Shown here: positions 41,677-50,148 of the stretch, in pieces
Numbering within the stretch: position 1 is the stretch's first letter
Layout of the letters: every line of letters starts with the position of its first letter
Assembly (NCBI RefSeq): GCF_938041645.1
Contig: NZ_CALIST010000073.1
Span: forward strand, 1-57,352
Source of the DNA: an uncultured Campylobacter sp.
GTDB taxonomy: Bacteria > Campylobacterota > Campylobacteria > Campylobacterales > Campylobacteraceae
DNA: 57,352 nucleotides
Reading direction: 5' to 3'
Position numbers and translations under genes: made by a program
The notes under the pieces: model-generated
The model's database searches: none
Told to the model about the DNA's origin: nothing
Seen by the model: the letters and a program-made list of their open reading frames with translations, nothing else

Positions 41677-42099
41677 TTAAGATTTTATCGCTTCCGCCGC
41701 CGCGCGAGCCATAGCGTCGCACTCCTCGTTTTGCGGATGACCCGCATGCCCTTTGACCCACGAGGCCTTGATCTCGTGAGGCGCCGCCGCCGCAAGGTAT
41801 CTGCGCCACAGATCCGCGTTTTTCTTGCCCTTAAAATCGGTAACGACCCACTTTGCGAGCCAGGAATTTATCGCCTTAACGACGTATTCGCTATCTGTAA
41901 AAAGCTCGACGCGGCAGGGCTGCTTAAGCGCGCTAAGCCCCATTATGGCGGCTGTTAGCTCCATTTGATTATTAGTCGTCATCGCTTCTGCGCCGCTTGC
42001 CTTTTTTATCGCGTCGCCGTATTGCAAGATATAAGCCCAGCCGCCCGCTCCAGGGTTGCCGAGGCAGCTGCCGTCGCTAAAAAGTTTGACCGATTTCAC
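41677..42099 (-). CDS. rnhA: ribonuclease HI
   Basis: Degrades RNA in RNA-DNA hybrids. It is 140 residues with the catalytic acids Asp9 (FSDGSCLGNPG), Glu47 (NNQMELTA), Asp69 (FTDSEYVVKA) and Asp128 (NEECDAMARA). It starts with GTG 42099, 23 bases inside the end of the TPR gene, with GGAG upstream, so translation is coupled. Confidence 0.96.
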   Translation of the reverse strand: MKSVKLFSDGSCLGNPGAGGWAYILQYGDAIKKASGAEAMTTNNQMELTAAIMGLSALKQPCRVELFTDSEYVVKAINSWLAKWVVTDFKGKKNADLWRRYLAAAAPHEIKASWVKGHAGHPQNEECDAMARAAAEAIKS

Positions 42100-43102
42100 C
42101 GGTTTTCTCCGAAATTTGCGCTCTAATCTCCATGCTGCCTAGCTCGTAGCAGACCGGGCAGCGGTGCGAAAAAAGCCCCACCGAGCTTTTGCACTTCGCG
42201 CAGGTGTAGCTAAAGCTAAGCCCCGCGTCCTCAAAACCCGCGTCTTTCATAGCCATAAGCGCGTTAATCTCAAAAATTTTACTCGCGCTCTGCGGCTTTT
42301 GATCGCTTTTTCCGAGCGCATAAAAAAGCGCGTTGTACTCCGCATCCTGCGTATTTATAGCCGCAGGGAAATCATAGATCAGATCGATAGCCTGCTCGAT
42401 CGGCGGGAAGCGGTCAAAGCCCTCCATAGGCTCTTTGTTTTTGATAAAAAGCTCCATGCAGAACCGCCCCGCGCCTTTGAAGTTTAACTTTGAAATTTTA
42501 GCGATCTTCTTGTTAAACGGCGTATTGGCGTCGTTTGCGATGATCTGGGCGCGCTCGAACTGGCTTTGAGCATATACTTCGGCGTCCTGCTCGCGCAACG
42601 CGTCAAGCACCTCAAGCGCCTCATTAAAGCGCTTCAGCCGCTCGTAAATCACCGTAAGATGCGTAAGGGCCTCTTTGTTTCTCGGGCGCAGCTTCAGCGC
42701 CTGCAAAAACACCTCTTCGGCGCGCCCTAAAAAGCCCGCTTTGAAATATACGATACCGAGATTTGTAAGGATAAACTCCCTCTGTACGCCGCCGCTAGCC
42801 TTACTTAGCGCGATTAGATAAATTTCTATCGCGCGCTCGAAGTCGCCGCTTTTTACGAAAGAGCTAGCTAAAATTCCAAGCGTCGGGATGTCTATCTGCG
42901 GGCTTGCTAAAAGCGCTCTGTGCTCGGTACTAAGCGCGTCTAGGGTGTCAAATTTTTTGATGAAATTCTCTAAACTCTGCCTCTCGTTTTTTTTAGAAAA
43001 AACTCCCCAAATGTAGCTTAGAATCGACACCAGTAAGATTATGCTTATCAGCATGATAAGCCCGAAAATCGGGTCGCGATCGTCTAAGAAAAAATTATCC
43101 AA
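42077..43102 (-). CDS. LapB-like TPR protein with zinc-ribbon end
   Basis: 341 residues from TTG 43102, which has GACGAGG at the right distance; an in-frame TTG at 43132 coincides with the -10 box and is unlikely. One N-terminal membrane helix (IFGLIMLISIILLVSIL) anchors several TPR repeats (for example GIVYFKAGFLGRAEEVFLQA). The C-terminus has two CxxC pairs (CAKCKSSVGLFSHRCPVC), a rubredoxin-like metal knuckle. This is the layout of LapB/YciM, which controls lipopolysaccharide synthesis in E. coli; the same role here is inference. Divergent from dnaG. Confidence 0.82.
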   Translation of the reverse strand: MDNFFLDDRDPIFGLIMLISIILLVSILSYIWGVFSKKNERQSLENFIKKFDTLDALSTEHRALLASPQIDIPTLGILASSFVKSGDFERAIEIYLIALSKASGGVQREFILTNLGIVYFKAGFLGRAEEVFLQALKLRPRNKEALTHLTVIYERLKRFNEALEVLDALREQDAEVYAQSQFERAQIIANDANTPFNKKIAKISKLNFKGAGRFCMELFIKNKEPMEGFDRFPPIEQAIDLIYDFPAAINTQDAEYNALFYALGKSDQKPQSASKIFEINALMAMKDAGFEDAGLSFSYTCAKCKSSVGLFSHRCPVCYELGSMEIRAQISEKTGEIGQTF

Positions 43103-43131
43103 ATCAAACCTCGTCGCAAAAATAAAGGGCA

Positions 43132-43137
43132 ATTATA
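43132..43137 (-). promoter_or_regulatory. -10 box of the TPR-rnhA transcript
   Basis: TATAAT on the minus strand. The expected start of transcription near 43125 leaves a leader of about 20 bases before the TTG at 43102. The divergent dnaG -10 box lies only 12 bases away. Confidence 0.7.
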
Positions 43138-43149
43138 GCAAAGTGCGGG

Positions 43150-43155
43150 TATAAT
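43150..43155 (+). promoter_or_regulatory. -10 box of dnaG
   Basis: TATAAT ends seven bases before the dnaG ATG at 43163. Transcription would therefore begin at or next to the start codon. No Shine-Dalgarno sequence is present, so dnaG may be expressed from a leaderless message. Confidence 0.7.
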
Positions 43156-43162
43156 TTCGCTT

Positions 43163-45226
43163 ATGATTAAAAACGAAAGCATAGAAAATCTGCTGGCCAC
43201 CGTAGATATCGTAGACGTCGTAGAAAAATATGTCCCACTTAAGCGCAGCGGCGCAAATTTCGTGGGCGTCTGCCCCTTCCACGACGATTCGCACCCGAGT
43301 ATGAGCGTGAGCTCCAAGCTTGGAATTTTTCACTGCTTTTCGTGCAAGGCGGGCGGCAATGCGATTAAATTTATCCAAGAGTACGAAAAGATAAGCTTCC
43401 CTGAAGCGGTCGAAAAGCTTGCGGGGATGTATAATTTCGCGCTGCAATACACCGGCGCTAAAGTTCAGGAGCGCAGCGAAGAGAAGAAGGTGCTTGAGAT
43501 TTTAAACGCCTATTACCAAAGCTGCCTTTATCAAAATCCCGCCGCCGTAAAATACCTGCACGATCGCAGCCTAAGCGATCAAAGCATCCGCAAATTCGGC
43601 CTTGGCTACGCAGGAGCTAGCGCGCAGACGATCAGGGTTTTACAAAACGAAGAAATTCCGCCGCAAGACGCGTTAAATGCGGGCGCGGTGAAGCAAAACG
43701 AGCGCGGGCTCTACGCAAGCTTCATCGAGCGCATTACCTTTCCGATCTACAACCACGCGAGCAAGCTCGTGGGCTTCGGCGGCCGCACGATAAGCGATAA
43801 CCCGGCTAAATACGTCAATTCGCCGCAGTGCGCGCTGTTTGATAAATCTAAAATTTTCTACGCATTCGACCTTGCGAAAAAAAGCGCGATCGCCAAAAAA
43901 ACCCTTATCATCACCGAGGGCTACATGGACGTTATCATGCTGCATCAAGCGGGCATCGATAACGCCGTAGCGGTGCTCGGCACGGCGCTGACGCCCGCTC
44001 ATCTGCCGCTTATAAAGCGCGCGGAGCTTAACGTCGTGCTTAGCTTCGACGGCGACGCTGCGGGCATCAATGCGGCGATAAAATCGGCGCGGCTTTTGTG
44101 TCTGAATAAGATCGACTCAAGCGTCGCTATAATCGGCGGCGGCGCAGATCCTGCGGATATGATAGTCGCGGGCAAGGTGCGCGAGCTAGAGCAAATTTAT
44201 GCTAGCGGTATGGAGAGCGGGGAGTTTCTGATCCGAAGAATCGCTAAAAAATACGACCTCGCCCGCCCCGTGCAAAAAGAAGCGGCGCTAAATGAGATCA
44301 AAGAATTTACCGCAGCGCTCGGCCCCGTGCTAGCCGAGTCCTATCAGAGTTTAGTGGCGCAAATTTTAAACGTCTCGCCGGGCTCGTTCAATCTCGCTGA
44401 CGGCGGTAAAAATTTCGGCGTGGGCTTTGAGGGGCGAAATTTTAACGAGAGCGGGAGCTTCAGCGGCGGAAATTTTGATCGCGCGCAAAACACGGCGCGC
44501 TATGAAAGCTCTGCGCCGCCTGCGGCTTCGGCGAGGCTCGGGCGGACGCTACTGCGCCGCAAGGAGATCGCGGAGCTTCAGATCATAAAATCGATGCTGC
44601 TTGATGGCGAGATGGCACAGCTCGGGCTCGGCTGCTTGGAGCGGCGCGATTTTCGCATGCACGGCGATATTTTCGAGGCGTTTTTGGCTTTCGCTCGCAG
44701 CGGCGGAAATTTTAAAAATTTCATCGCGGGCGAGGACGGCAATGTAGACAGCGCCTCCGAAAATTTTATCGCGGGCGGCGCGGGAGAAAATTTTATCCGT
44801 AGAGAGAGCGCAAATTTAAAAAGCGGCGAGAATTCTAGCGAGCAAAATTTTGACGGGCAAGCTTCCGCAGGCGCCGTAAATTTAAAAGGCTCCTCCGCGC
44901 AGCAGGGCGCAAACGGCGGCGAGAAGCAAGAAGTAAACAACGTCGCGAAGCAGGGCGAGAGGGAGGCCGCAGCTCAAAATATTCAAAGCGCTCAAAGCTT
45001 CCAAAATGCTCAAAACGCCGAAACTGAAGCCCGCGAAAATCTGCGCGCGCTTGCGCTGGACGATGAAATTTTGCCGATCGGCGGCGCAGCGCTTTTTAAC
45101 GACGCGTGCAAAATTTTACGCCGCAACGCCCTGCAAGATCTGATGCAAAAGCTCAAAAACTCCGACGCGCCCGACAAGATCGAGCGGATCTTAGAGTATC
45201 AAAAAAAGATCAATCAACTCAAGTAA
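43163..45226 (+). CDS. dnaG: DNA primase with expanded C-terminal half
   Basis: Synthesises RNA primers at the replication fork. The CHC2 zinc site is Cys37, His40, Cys58, Cys61 (CPFHDDSHPSMS...FHCFSC). The TOPRIM core includes IITEGYMDVIMLHQ and LSFDGDAAGINAA. The C-terminal helicase-binding part is interrupted by low-complexity blocks at residues about 405-450 and about 510-630, rich in GNF, ENF and SGEN words. The total of 687 residues exceeds the roughly 600 typical of Campylobacter primases. The final helices (ALQDLMQKLKNSDAPDKIER) look intact. Confidence 0.95.
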   Translation: MIKNESIENLLATVDIVDVVEKYVPLKRSGANFVGVCPFHDDSHPSMSVSSKLGIFHCFSCKAGGNAIKFIQEYEKISFPEAVEKLAGMYNFALQYTGAKVQERSEEKKVLEILNAYYQSCLYQNPAAVKYLHDRSLSDQSIRKFGLGYAGASAQTIRVLQNEEIPPQDALNAGAVKQNERGLYASFIERITFPIYNHASKLVGFGGRTISDNPAKYVNSPQCALFDKSKIFYAFDLAKKSAIAKKTLIITEGYMDVIMLHQAGIDNAVAVLGTALTPAHLPLIKRAELNVVLSFDGDAAGINAAIKSARLLCLNKIDSSVAIIGGGADPADMIVAGKVRELEQIYASGMESGEFLIRRIAKKYDLARPVQKEAALNEIKEFTAALGPVLAESYQSLVAQILNVSPGSFNLADGGKNFGVGFEGRNFNESGSFSGGNFDRAQNTARYESSAPPAASARLGRTLLRRKEIAELQIIKSMLLDGEMAQLGLGCLERRDFRMHGDIFEAFLAFARSGGNFKNFIAGEDGNVDSASENFIAGGAGENFIRRESANLKSGENSSEQNFDGQASAGAVNLKGSSAQQGANGGEKQEVNNVAKQGEREAAAQNIQSAQSFQNAQNAETEARENLRALALDDEILPIGGAALFNDACKILRRNALQDLMQKLKNSDAPDKIERILEYQKKINQLK

Positions 45227-45235
45227 AGGAACGAA

Positions 45236-46219
45236 ATGAAGGCATTGGCGCTCTTTAGCGGCGGGCTTGACTCCATGCTCGCGGTCAAACTCATCGTCTC
45301 GCAAGGCATCGAGGTGCTCGCGCTGAATATGGATATCGGATTTGGCGGCAAGGACGATAAGAGCGAGATCATGCGCCGCAGAGCCGCAGCCGCGGGGGCG
45401 GATTTTAAAAGCGTCGATATCAGAAGCGAGTATCTGCGGCAGGTGCTTTTCGAGCCCAAATACGGCTACGGCAAGCACTTCAACCCCTGCATCGACTGCC
45501 ACGGATATATGTTTAAGACCGCGCTTGCGATGCTGCAAAGCGAAGAGGCGAGCTTCATCATCACTGGCGAGGTGCTCGGACAGCGCCCGATGAGCCAGCG
45601 CGCGCAGGCTCTAGCTCAGGTCGGCGGGCTTAGCGGCGATGAGGAGGGGCTGATCCTGCGTCCGCTGTGCGCGATGCTGCTGCCGCCCACGACGCCCGAG
45701 ATCAAGGGCTGGGTCGATAGGGGCGCGCTGCTTGACATCAGCGGGCGCGGGCGGGCTAGACAGATGCAGCTCGCGGCGGAGTTTGGCTTTGAGGACTATG
45801 AAACGCCGGCGGGAGGCTGTTTGCTAACCGTGCAGAGCTTCAGCGAGCGGATCAAGGATGCGGTAAAATTTGAAAAGATCGAAACGCCCGCGGATGCTGA
45901 AATTTTAAAATTCGGACGCCATCTGCGCTTGCCTGAGGGCGCCAAGCTCATAATCGGGCGGGATGAGAGCGACAACAAAAAGCTTGCCGCCGTGCAAAAT
46001 CCGAAATTTAGCGAGATAAAATTTAAAGATGACGTCGTGGGCGCGCTAAGCCTGCTAAGTAGGGGCGCGAGCGAGGCGGATAGAGAGCTTGCGGCAAGGC
46101 TGGCGCTAACATACGCCAAAACGGACGCCGCGCGCAGCTACGCCCTGCTCTTAGAGGGCAGCGAGCTGAGCGCAAGCCCCTTTGAGAGCAAGGATGCCGC
46201 CCGCGAGTATTTTGTGTAA
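45236..46219 (+). CDS. PP-loop ATPase, tRNA-thiolation (MnmA/ThiI-like) type
   Basis: 327 residues. The PP-loop SGGLDSMLA is at residues 8-16. A conserved cysteine pair CIDCHGYMF lies near residue 87, and GGCLLT near residue 195 holds a third cysteine. The pattern is that of the epsilonproteobacterial branch of MnmA/ThiI-like ATPases that adenylate a tRNA base for sulfur transfer. The precise tRNA target is not clear. It starts nine bases after dnaG with AAAGGAA, so the two are co-transcribed. Confidence 0.82.
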   Translation: MKALALFSGGLDSMLAVKLIVSQGIEVLALNMDIGFGGKDDKSEIMRRRAAAAGADFKSVDIRSEYLRQVLFEPKYGYGKHFNPCIDCHGYMFKTALAMLQSEEASFIITGEVLGQRPMSQRAQALAQVGGLSGDEEGLILRPLCAMLLPPTTPEIKGWVDRGALLDISGRGRARQMQLAAEFGFEDYETPAGGCLLTVQSFSERIKDAVKFEKIETPADAEILKFGRHLRLPEGAKLIIGRDESDNKKLAAVQNPKFSEIKFKDDVVGALSLLSRGASEADRELAARLALTYAKTDAARSYALLLEGSELSASPFESKDAAREYFV

Positions 46220-46427
46220 AATCCAAACCGCCATCCAGGTTGTATTTGATAGGCGTAAAAACGATACATAAGCGCAAGAAGCTGCGATAGCAGATACAAG
46301 AGTAAAATTTAAATGATAACGCCCGAAATATACCGAAAATGCGTCAGGCTCAGAGTTAAATTTAACCGCCGCGAGCGCTAAATTTAAAAGCAAAAACGAG
46401 TAAATTTTATAAGCTCAAGGAGCGTTT

Positions 46428-46943
46428 ATGGAGTATTTCAAACCGTTTTTCGTAAAGATCCCAGGCTGCGCTAGAGAGGGCGACCATACGAGCGCGCATG
46501 ATGAGATCATCGCGCCGCTACTACAAAACGCGCTCGCCGCCTATGTCTATAACGGGCGCAAAGATAGCATCGCGGGAGCCTTCGGTAGCATAGAGCACCC
46601 GCTAAACTTGAGCGAGTTTAGTTTTCTCGTGCGCGAGCGGGGCAAATTTCGCCTCGATCTGGCGCGCGAATGCGTAAACGGCGCCGAGATTTTTTGGAAC
46701 GCTTGTAGTTTTAGGCGCGGCTCGGTCGTTGTTTTGTTGGACGAAGATTTCGATATGGCGCCTATTTTGCGCCGCTGCGCCGAGATAAGCATAGACGAAA
46801 CGCCAAATATAGGCAACAGCCCAGCGGCGACCAAGCTTGCTAAGCGTGCGATGAGCGAGGGGCGGATCGCCGTGCTTTTTAGTGCTAGGGGCGGGATAGA
46901 GCGGATATCTATGCGCCAGGTGTGGGGCAGGATAAAATTTTAA
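46428..46943 (+). CDS. hypothetical protein
   Basis: 171 residues from ATG 46428, after AAGGAG. It has no signal peptide or membrane helix. The composition is that of a soluble alpha/beta protein. I do not recognise a family. SVVVLLDEDFDMAPILRRCAE is the most hydrophobic stretch. A 208-base gap with AAATTT words separates it from the PP-loop gene. Confidence 0.65.
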   Translation: MEYFKPFFVKIPGCAREGDHTSAHDEIIAPLLQNALAAYVYNGRKDSIAGAFGSIEHPLNLSEFSFLVRERGKFRLDLARECVNGAEIFWNACSFRRGSVVVLLDEDFDMAPILRRCAEISIDETPNIGNSPAATKLAKRAMSEGRIAVLFSARGGIERISMRQVWGRIKF

Positions 46944-46963
46944 AACTTGCGGATGAAATAAAT

Positions 46964-46985
46964 CCAAATTTAGATTAAAATTTGG
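46964..46985 (+). terminator. AAATTT-armed hairpin after the hypothetical gene
   Basis: CCAAATTT (46964-46971) and AAATTTGG (46978-46985) are perfect arms around AGATTA, 20 bases past the stop. The stem is short and AT-rich and has no U-run, so its strength as a terminator is doubtful. Confidence 0.45.
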
Positions 46986-47107
46986 CGCCAACCTCGACTT
47001 GCGACGAGAAATTTAAAAGCCGAGCTCTGCATTAAATTTCACGCTGGATGGCATTATGCGCCCCTGTGTGCGCAGGCAAAAGCAGAGGTCGCAAAAATAG
47101 GTCTCGC

Positions 47108-48460
47108 CTATCGCCTTCTGCGCCTTGTCAAAAGATAAAACAAAATGATCGCTGCCAAAACCGCCGCGATTGCGGCGTAAATTTTACCCATGCCGCCGTA
47201 GCTCTTGGAGTCGTCGCTTAAATATAAATTTATTATCGCGCCGTTGTCCGTTGAAATTTCAAGCTTCGCGCCCTTTGCGCCGTTTAGCTTTACGCGCAGC
47301 ATATTTGCCGCGGGGCTTGAAATTTCGGGCTTATCCATAAAGGAGTAGCTCGTTTTGTAGCTTTTCATCAAATCGTTGCAGTCTTTCGGGGTTACGAATA
47401 TGTCGTAAAACGCGCCATTTTTCACGCTCAAATTTTCTCCGCCTTGCACAACGAAGTATCTAAATTTAGGCGCCTGCGTAATAAACTCCCACCGCAGCGT
47501 TTTTTGCTTCCCGCCCTGCTCGTAATTAAACTCCGCGCCGTATTTGGTGTCGAATTTAAAAACGTCTCTGCTGAAAAGCACGAACTGCCTATCGCTTAAA
47601 ATGGCGTTAGGATCGGAGTTTTTATCTAAAATTTTAACGTTTTGAAGCTCCCTGCCGCCTTCGTAAATTTTAAAACTTTTCATCGCTACGGGCGGTCCCT
47701 CGGCATTAAACTCCACGCTTACAGGATTTGCGGTGATTTTGCACTCTGGCATGGGATCTGGAATTTCGTTGCTGAAAAATGCAAGCGCGGGCTCGTCGTT
47801 CGGGTAGTAAACGTAAGGGCGCGAGTTTAGCGCAGTGGCGCTTTTGAACTTATCCTCCCTCATCCGTAGTGTTTCATTTTTACACATCCCCAGTAGAAAT
47901 TTGCCGCTTCCTTCATCGTTTAAATTCCGCGAGCAAAAGGCGTTAAGGCGCGAATTTCCCATCTCAAAAACGTAGCTGCTTTTTTTGCCGTGCTCAAAAT
48001 AGCCGATGCCGATCTCATCCGAAGCAAAATCCAAAAATGCAAATCTATGATAAATCGCGCTGAGTAACCCGTCAATCGCGCTTTTTAGATCGCTCGAATT
48101 ATAAGATAAATTTTCCCTCACGACGGCATTATAGCCTGCGTAAAAAGCGCGCTTTGACGGATTCTCGCCCGTAAAATTCGGCTTGCCCGGGGTCTCGTCG
48201 TGCGACATCGCCTCGTTTGCGACGACATATTTTGCGTGATTAAGCGCAGAGGTGTTTAAAATTTCATTCTGCGAAAGCTGATTTAGCCCCGATTTTGCGC
48301 GCACATTGTTGATGTAGCTTAGCGGATCGTCGTAAAAGGAAAAGCCGCTCATCGCAACGAGCGGCTGTTTTAAATTTGAGGGGGTGTTTTCGCATGCGGC
48401 AAAAAGCGCGCAGATCGCCCCAAGACCCAGGAGCCTAAGCCGTAGGGCCCGCTTTGGCAA
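47108..48460 (-). CDS. CAP-domain lipoprotein with C-terminal membrane anchor
   Basis: 450 residues from TTG 48460, inside the end of pckA, with GAGGGGG upstream. A lipobox LFAAC follows a basic signal peptide. Residues about 50-190 are a CAP/SCP domain (INNVRAKSGLNQL; ALNHAKYVVANEAMSHDE; GENPSKRAFYAGYNAVVRENL). A beta-rich region is next. The end is YGGMGKIYAAIAAV, a hydrophobic helix (LAAIILFYLL) and RRRRR. Two anchors on one exported protein is odd, and the Gly-Gly/helix/Arg-cluster end resembles GlyGly-CTERM sorting tails. Function unknown. Confidence 0.8.
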   Translation of the reverse strand: MPKRALRLRLLGLGAICALFAACENTPSNLKQPLVAMSGFSFYDDPLSYINNVRAKSGLNQLSQNEILNTSALNHAKYVVANEAMSHDETPGKPNFTGENPSKRAFYAGYNAVVRENLSYNSSDLKSAIDGLLSAIYHRFAFLDFASDEIGIGYFEHGKKSSYVFEMGNSRLNAFCSRNLNDEGSGKFLLGMCKNETLRMREDKFKSATALNSRPYVYYPNDEPALAFFSNEIPDPMPECKITANPVSVEFNAEGPPVAMKSFKIYEGGRELQNVKILDKNSDPNAILSDRQFVLFSRDVFKFDTKYGAEFNYEQGGKQKTLRWEFITQAPKFRYFVVQGGENLSVKNGAFYDIFVTPKDCNDLMKSYKTSYSFMDKPEISSPAANMLRVKLNGAKGAKLEISTDNGAIINLYLSDDSKSYGGMGKIYAAIAAVLAAIILFYLLTRRRRR

Positions 48461-50018
48461 ACTCGACCCCCTCTTTTACGTCCTCGTAGCGTTTGAAATT
48501 CTCTTCAAACATCTTTGCAAGCTTATCGCGCGTGATCTTATATTCCGTCGGGTGCGTCCATGTATTGATCGGATTTAGCAGCTTCGTCTCGACGCCTGCG
48601 AGTTCTTTTGGGATCGCTAAGTTAAATTTCTCGAAATTTTCAAATTCGCACTTTTTGATGCTACCGTCAAGGATCGCGTTTATGCATGCGCGCGTGGCTT
48701 TGATGCTCATTCGCTTGCCCACGCCGTACGCGCCGCCGCTCCAGCCTGTGTTTACGAGATAGACGCTGACACCATGCTTGTCGATCTTTTCGCCCAGAAG
48801 CTTAGCGTAAACGGTCGGGTGCAGCGGCATAAACGGCTCGCCAAAGCACGCGCTAAAGGTCGCCACGGGCTCGGTAATGCCGCGCTCGGTGCCCGCGACT
48901 TTTGCCGTATAGCCGCTTAGGAAATAATACATCGCCTGCTCTTTAGTTAGCTTTGCGACCGGCGGCAAAACGCCGAATGCGTCGGCGGTCAGGAAGATTA
49001 TGTTTTTCGGATGGCCGCCCGCAGAGCTTGGCTCGTAGTTATCAATGTGATAGATCGGATAGCTGACGCGGGTGTTTTCGGTCTTGCTGCCGTCTTTGTA
49101 GTCTACTACGCCCGCTTCGTTGGCGACCACGTTTTCAAGCAGCGCGTCGCGTTTGATCGCGGCGTAAATTTCAGGCTCGCTGCTCGGGTCTAAATTTATG
49201 CACTTCGCGTAGCAGCCGCCCTCGAAGTTAAATATCCCCTCGTCGTCCCAGCCGTGCTCATCATCGCCGATCAGCTTGCGGTTTGGATCGGTCGAGAGCG
49301 TCGTTTTACCCGTGCCGCTTAGGCCGAAAAATAGTGCCGTGTCGCCCTCTTTGCCCACGTTTGCCGAGCAGTGCATGCTTAGCTTGCCCTCAAGCGGTAG
49401 CCAGTAGTTCATCATCGAGAAAATTCCCTTTTTCATCTCGCCGCCGTACCACGTACCGCCGATAACCGCGACGTTTTCCTCGACGTTAAAGATAACGAAA
49501 ACGTCGGAGTGCAGCCCGTCGCTCGCGTAATCTTCGTTTTTGCATTTGCACGCGTTGTAAACGACGAAATCGGGATGAAATTCCGCTAGCTCGCTCTCGC
49601 TTGGGCGGATGAACATATTTTTTACAAAATGCGCCTGCCACGCGACTTCGGTTACGAAACGCACGTTTTTGCGGCTGGATTTGCTAGCGCCGCAAAATGC
49701 GTCTTGGATAAAAATTTCCTTGCCGCTTAGCTGGGCTTTGGCTTTGGCTAAAAGCTTATCGAAAAGCTCTTTTGAGATGGGCTGATTTATCTTGCCCCAG
49801 GCGATGTATTTTTGGCTCGGATCTTGTTTTACGAAGTACTTATCCTTGGGGCTGCGACCCGTAAAGATGCCGGTATCCACCATAAAAGTGCCGTTGCTTG
49901 ACACCCGTCCTTCATTCATTGCCTTTTCGAGTTCAAAAAGCTCGTCGTAGCTTAGATTGTGGTTGATTTTTTTGATATTTTTAAGACCTAGTTTATCCAG
50001 ATCGTTCGGAGTTGTCAT
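48435..50018 (-). CDS. pckA: phosphoenolpyruvate carboxykinase (ATP)
   Basis: Interconverts oxaloacetate and PEP with ATP, the entry step of gluconeogenesis in organisms that grow on amino and organic acids. At 527 residues it has the kinase P-loop GLSGTGKTTLS, the metal and substrate motif LIGDDEHGWDDEG, and HCSANVG with the Mn-binding histidine. The ATG follows AAGGATG, with TATAAT 36 bases upstream of the likely leader. It is next to pycB as in C. jejuni. Its 3' end overlaps the CAP lipoprotein gene by 26 bases. Confidence 0.97.
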   Translation of the reverse strand: MTTPNDLDKLGLKNIKKINHNLSYDELFELEKAMNEGRVSSNGTFMVDTGIFTGRSPKDKYFVKQDPSQKYIAWGKINQPISKELFDKLLAKAKAQLSGKEIFIQDAFCGASKSSRKNVRFVTEVAWQAHFVKNMFIRPSESELAEFHPDFVVYNACKCKNEDYASDGLHSDVFVIFNVEENVAVIGGTWYGGEMKKGIFSMMNYWLPLEGKLSMHCSANVGKEGDTALFFGLSGTGKTTLSTDPNRKLIGDDEHGWDDEGIFNFEGGCYAKCINLDPSSEPEIYAAIKRDALLENVVANEAGVVDYKDGSKTENTRVSYPIYHIDNYEPSSAGGHPKNIIFLTADAFGVLPPVAKLTKEQAMYYFLSGYTAKVAGTERGITEPVATFSACFGEPFMPLHPTVYAKLLGEKIDKHGVSVYLVNTGWSGGAYGVGKRMSIKATRACINAILDGSIKKCEFENFEKFNLAIPKELAGVETKLLNPINTWTHPTEYKITRDKLAKMFEENFKRYEDVKEGVEFAKAGPTA

Positions 50019-50060
50019 TTTGCATCCTTTTTAAATTAAATTTTGATAAAAGATTGCGCT

Positions 50061-50066
50061 ATTATA
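50061..50066 (-). promoter_or_regulatory. -10 box of pckA
   Basis: TATAAT on the minus strand, 42 bases before the pckA ATG. No conserved -35 box is visible, which is normal for Campylobacter sigma70 promoters. Confidence 0.6.
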
Positions 50067-50114
50067 GCTTAAAATTTAGGTGAGCTCGCTTAAGCGCCGA
50101 GGATGACCCTCATG

Positions 50115-50143
50115 AAATTTAGGCGGAAGCGCCGCCTAAATTT
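50115..50143 (-). terminator. AAATTT-armed hairpin terminator of pycB
   Basis: AAATTTAGGCGG (50115-50126) and CCGCCTAAATTT (50132-50143) are perfect 12-base arms around AAGCG. The element begins five bases past the pycB stop. No U-run follows on the minus strand. Confidence 0.7.
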
Positions 50144-50148
50144 AGAGC

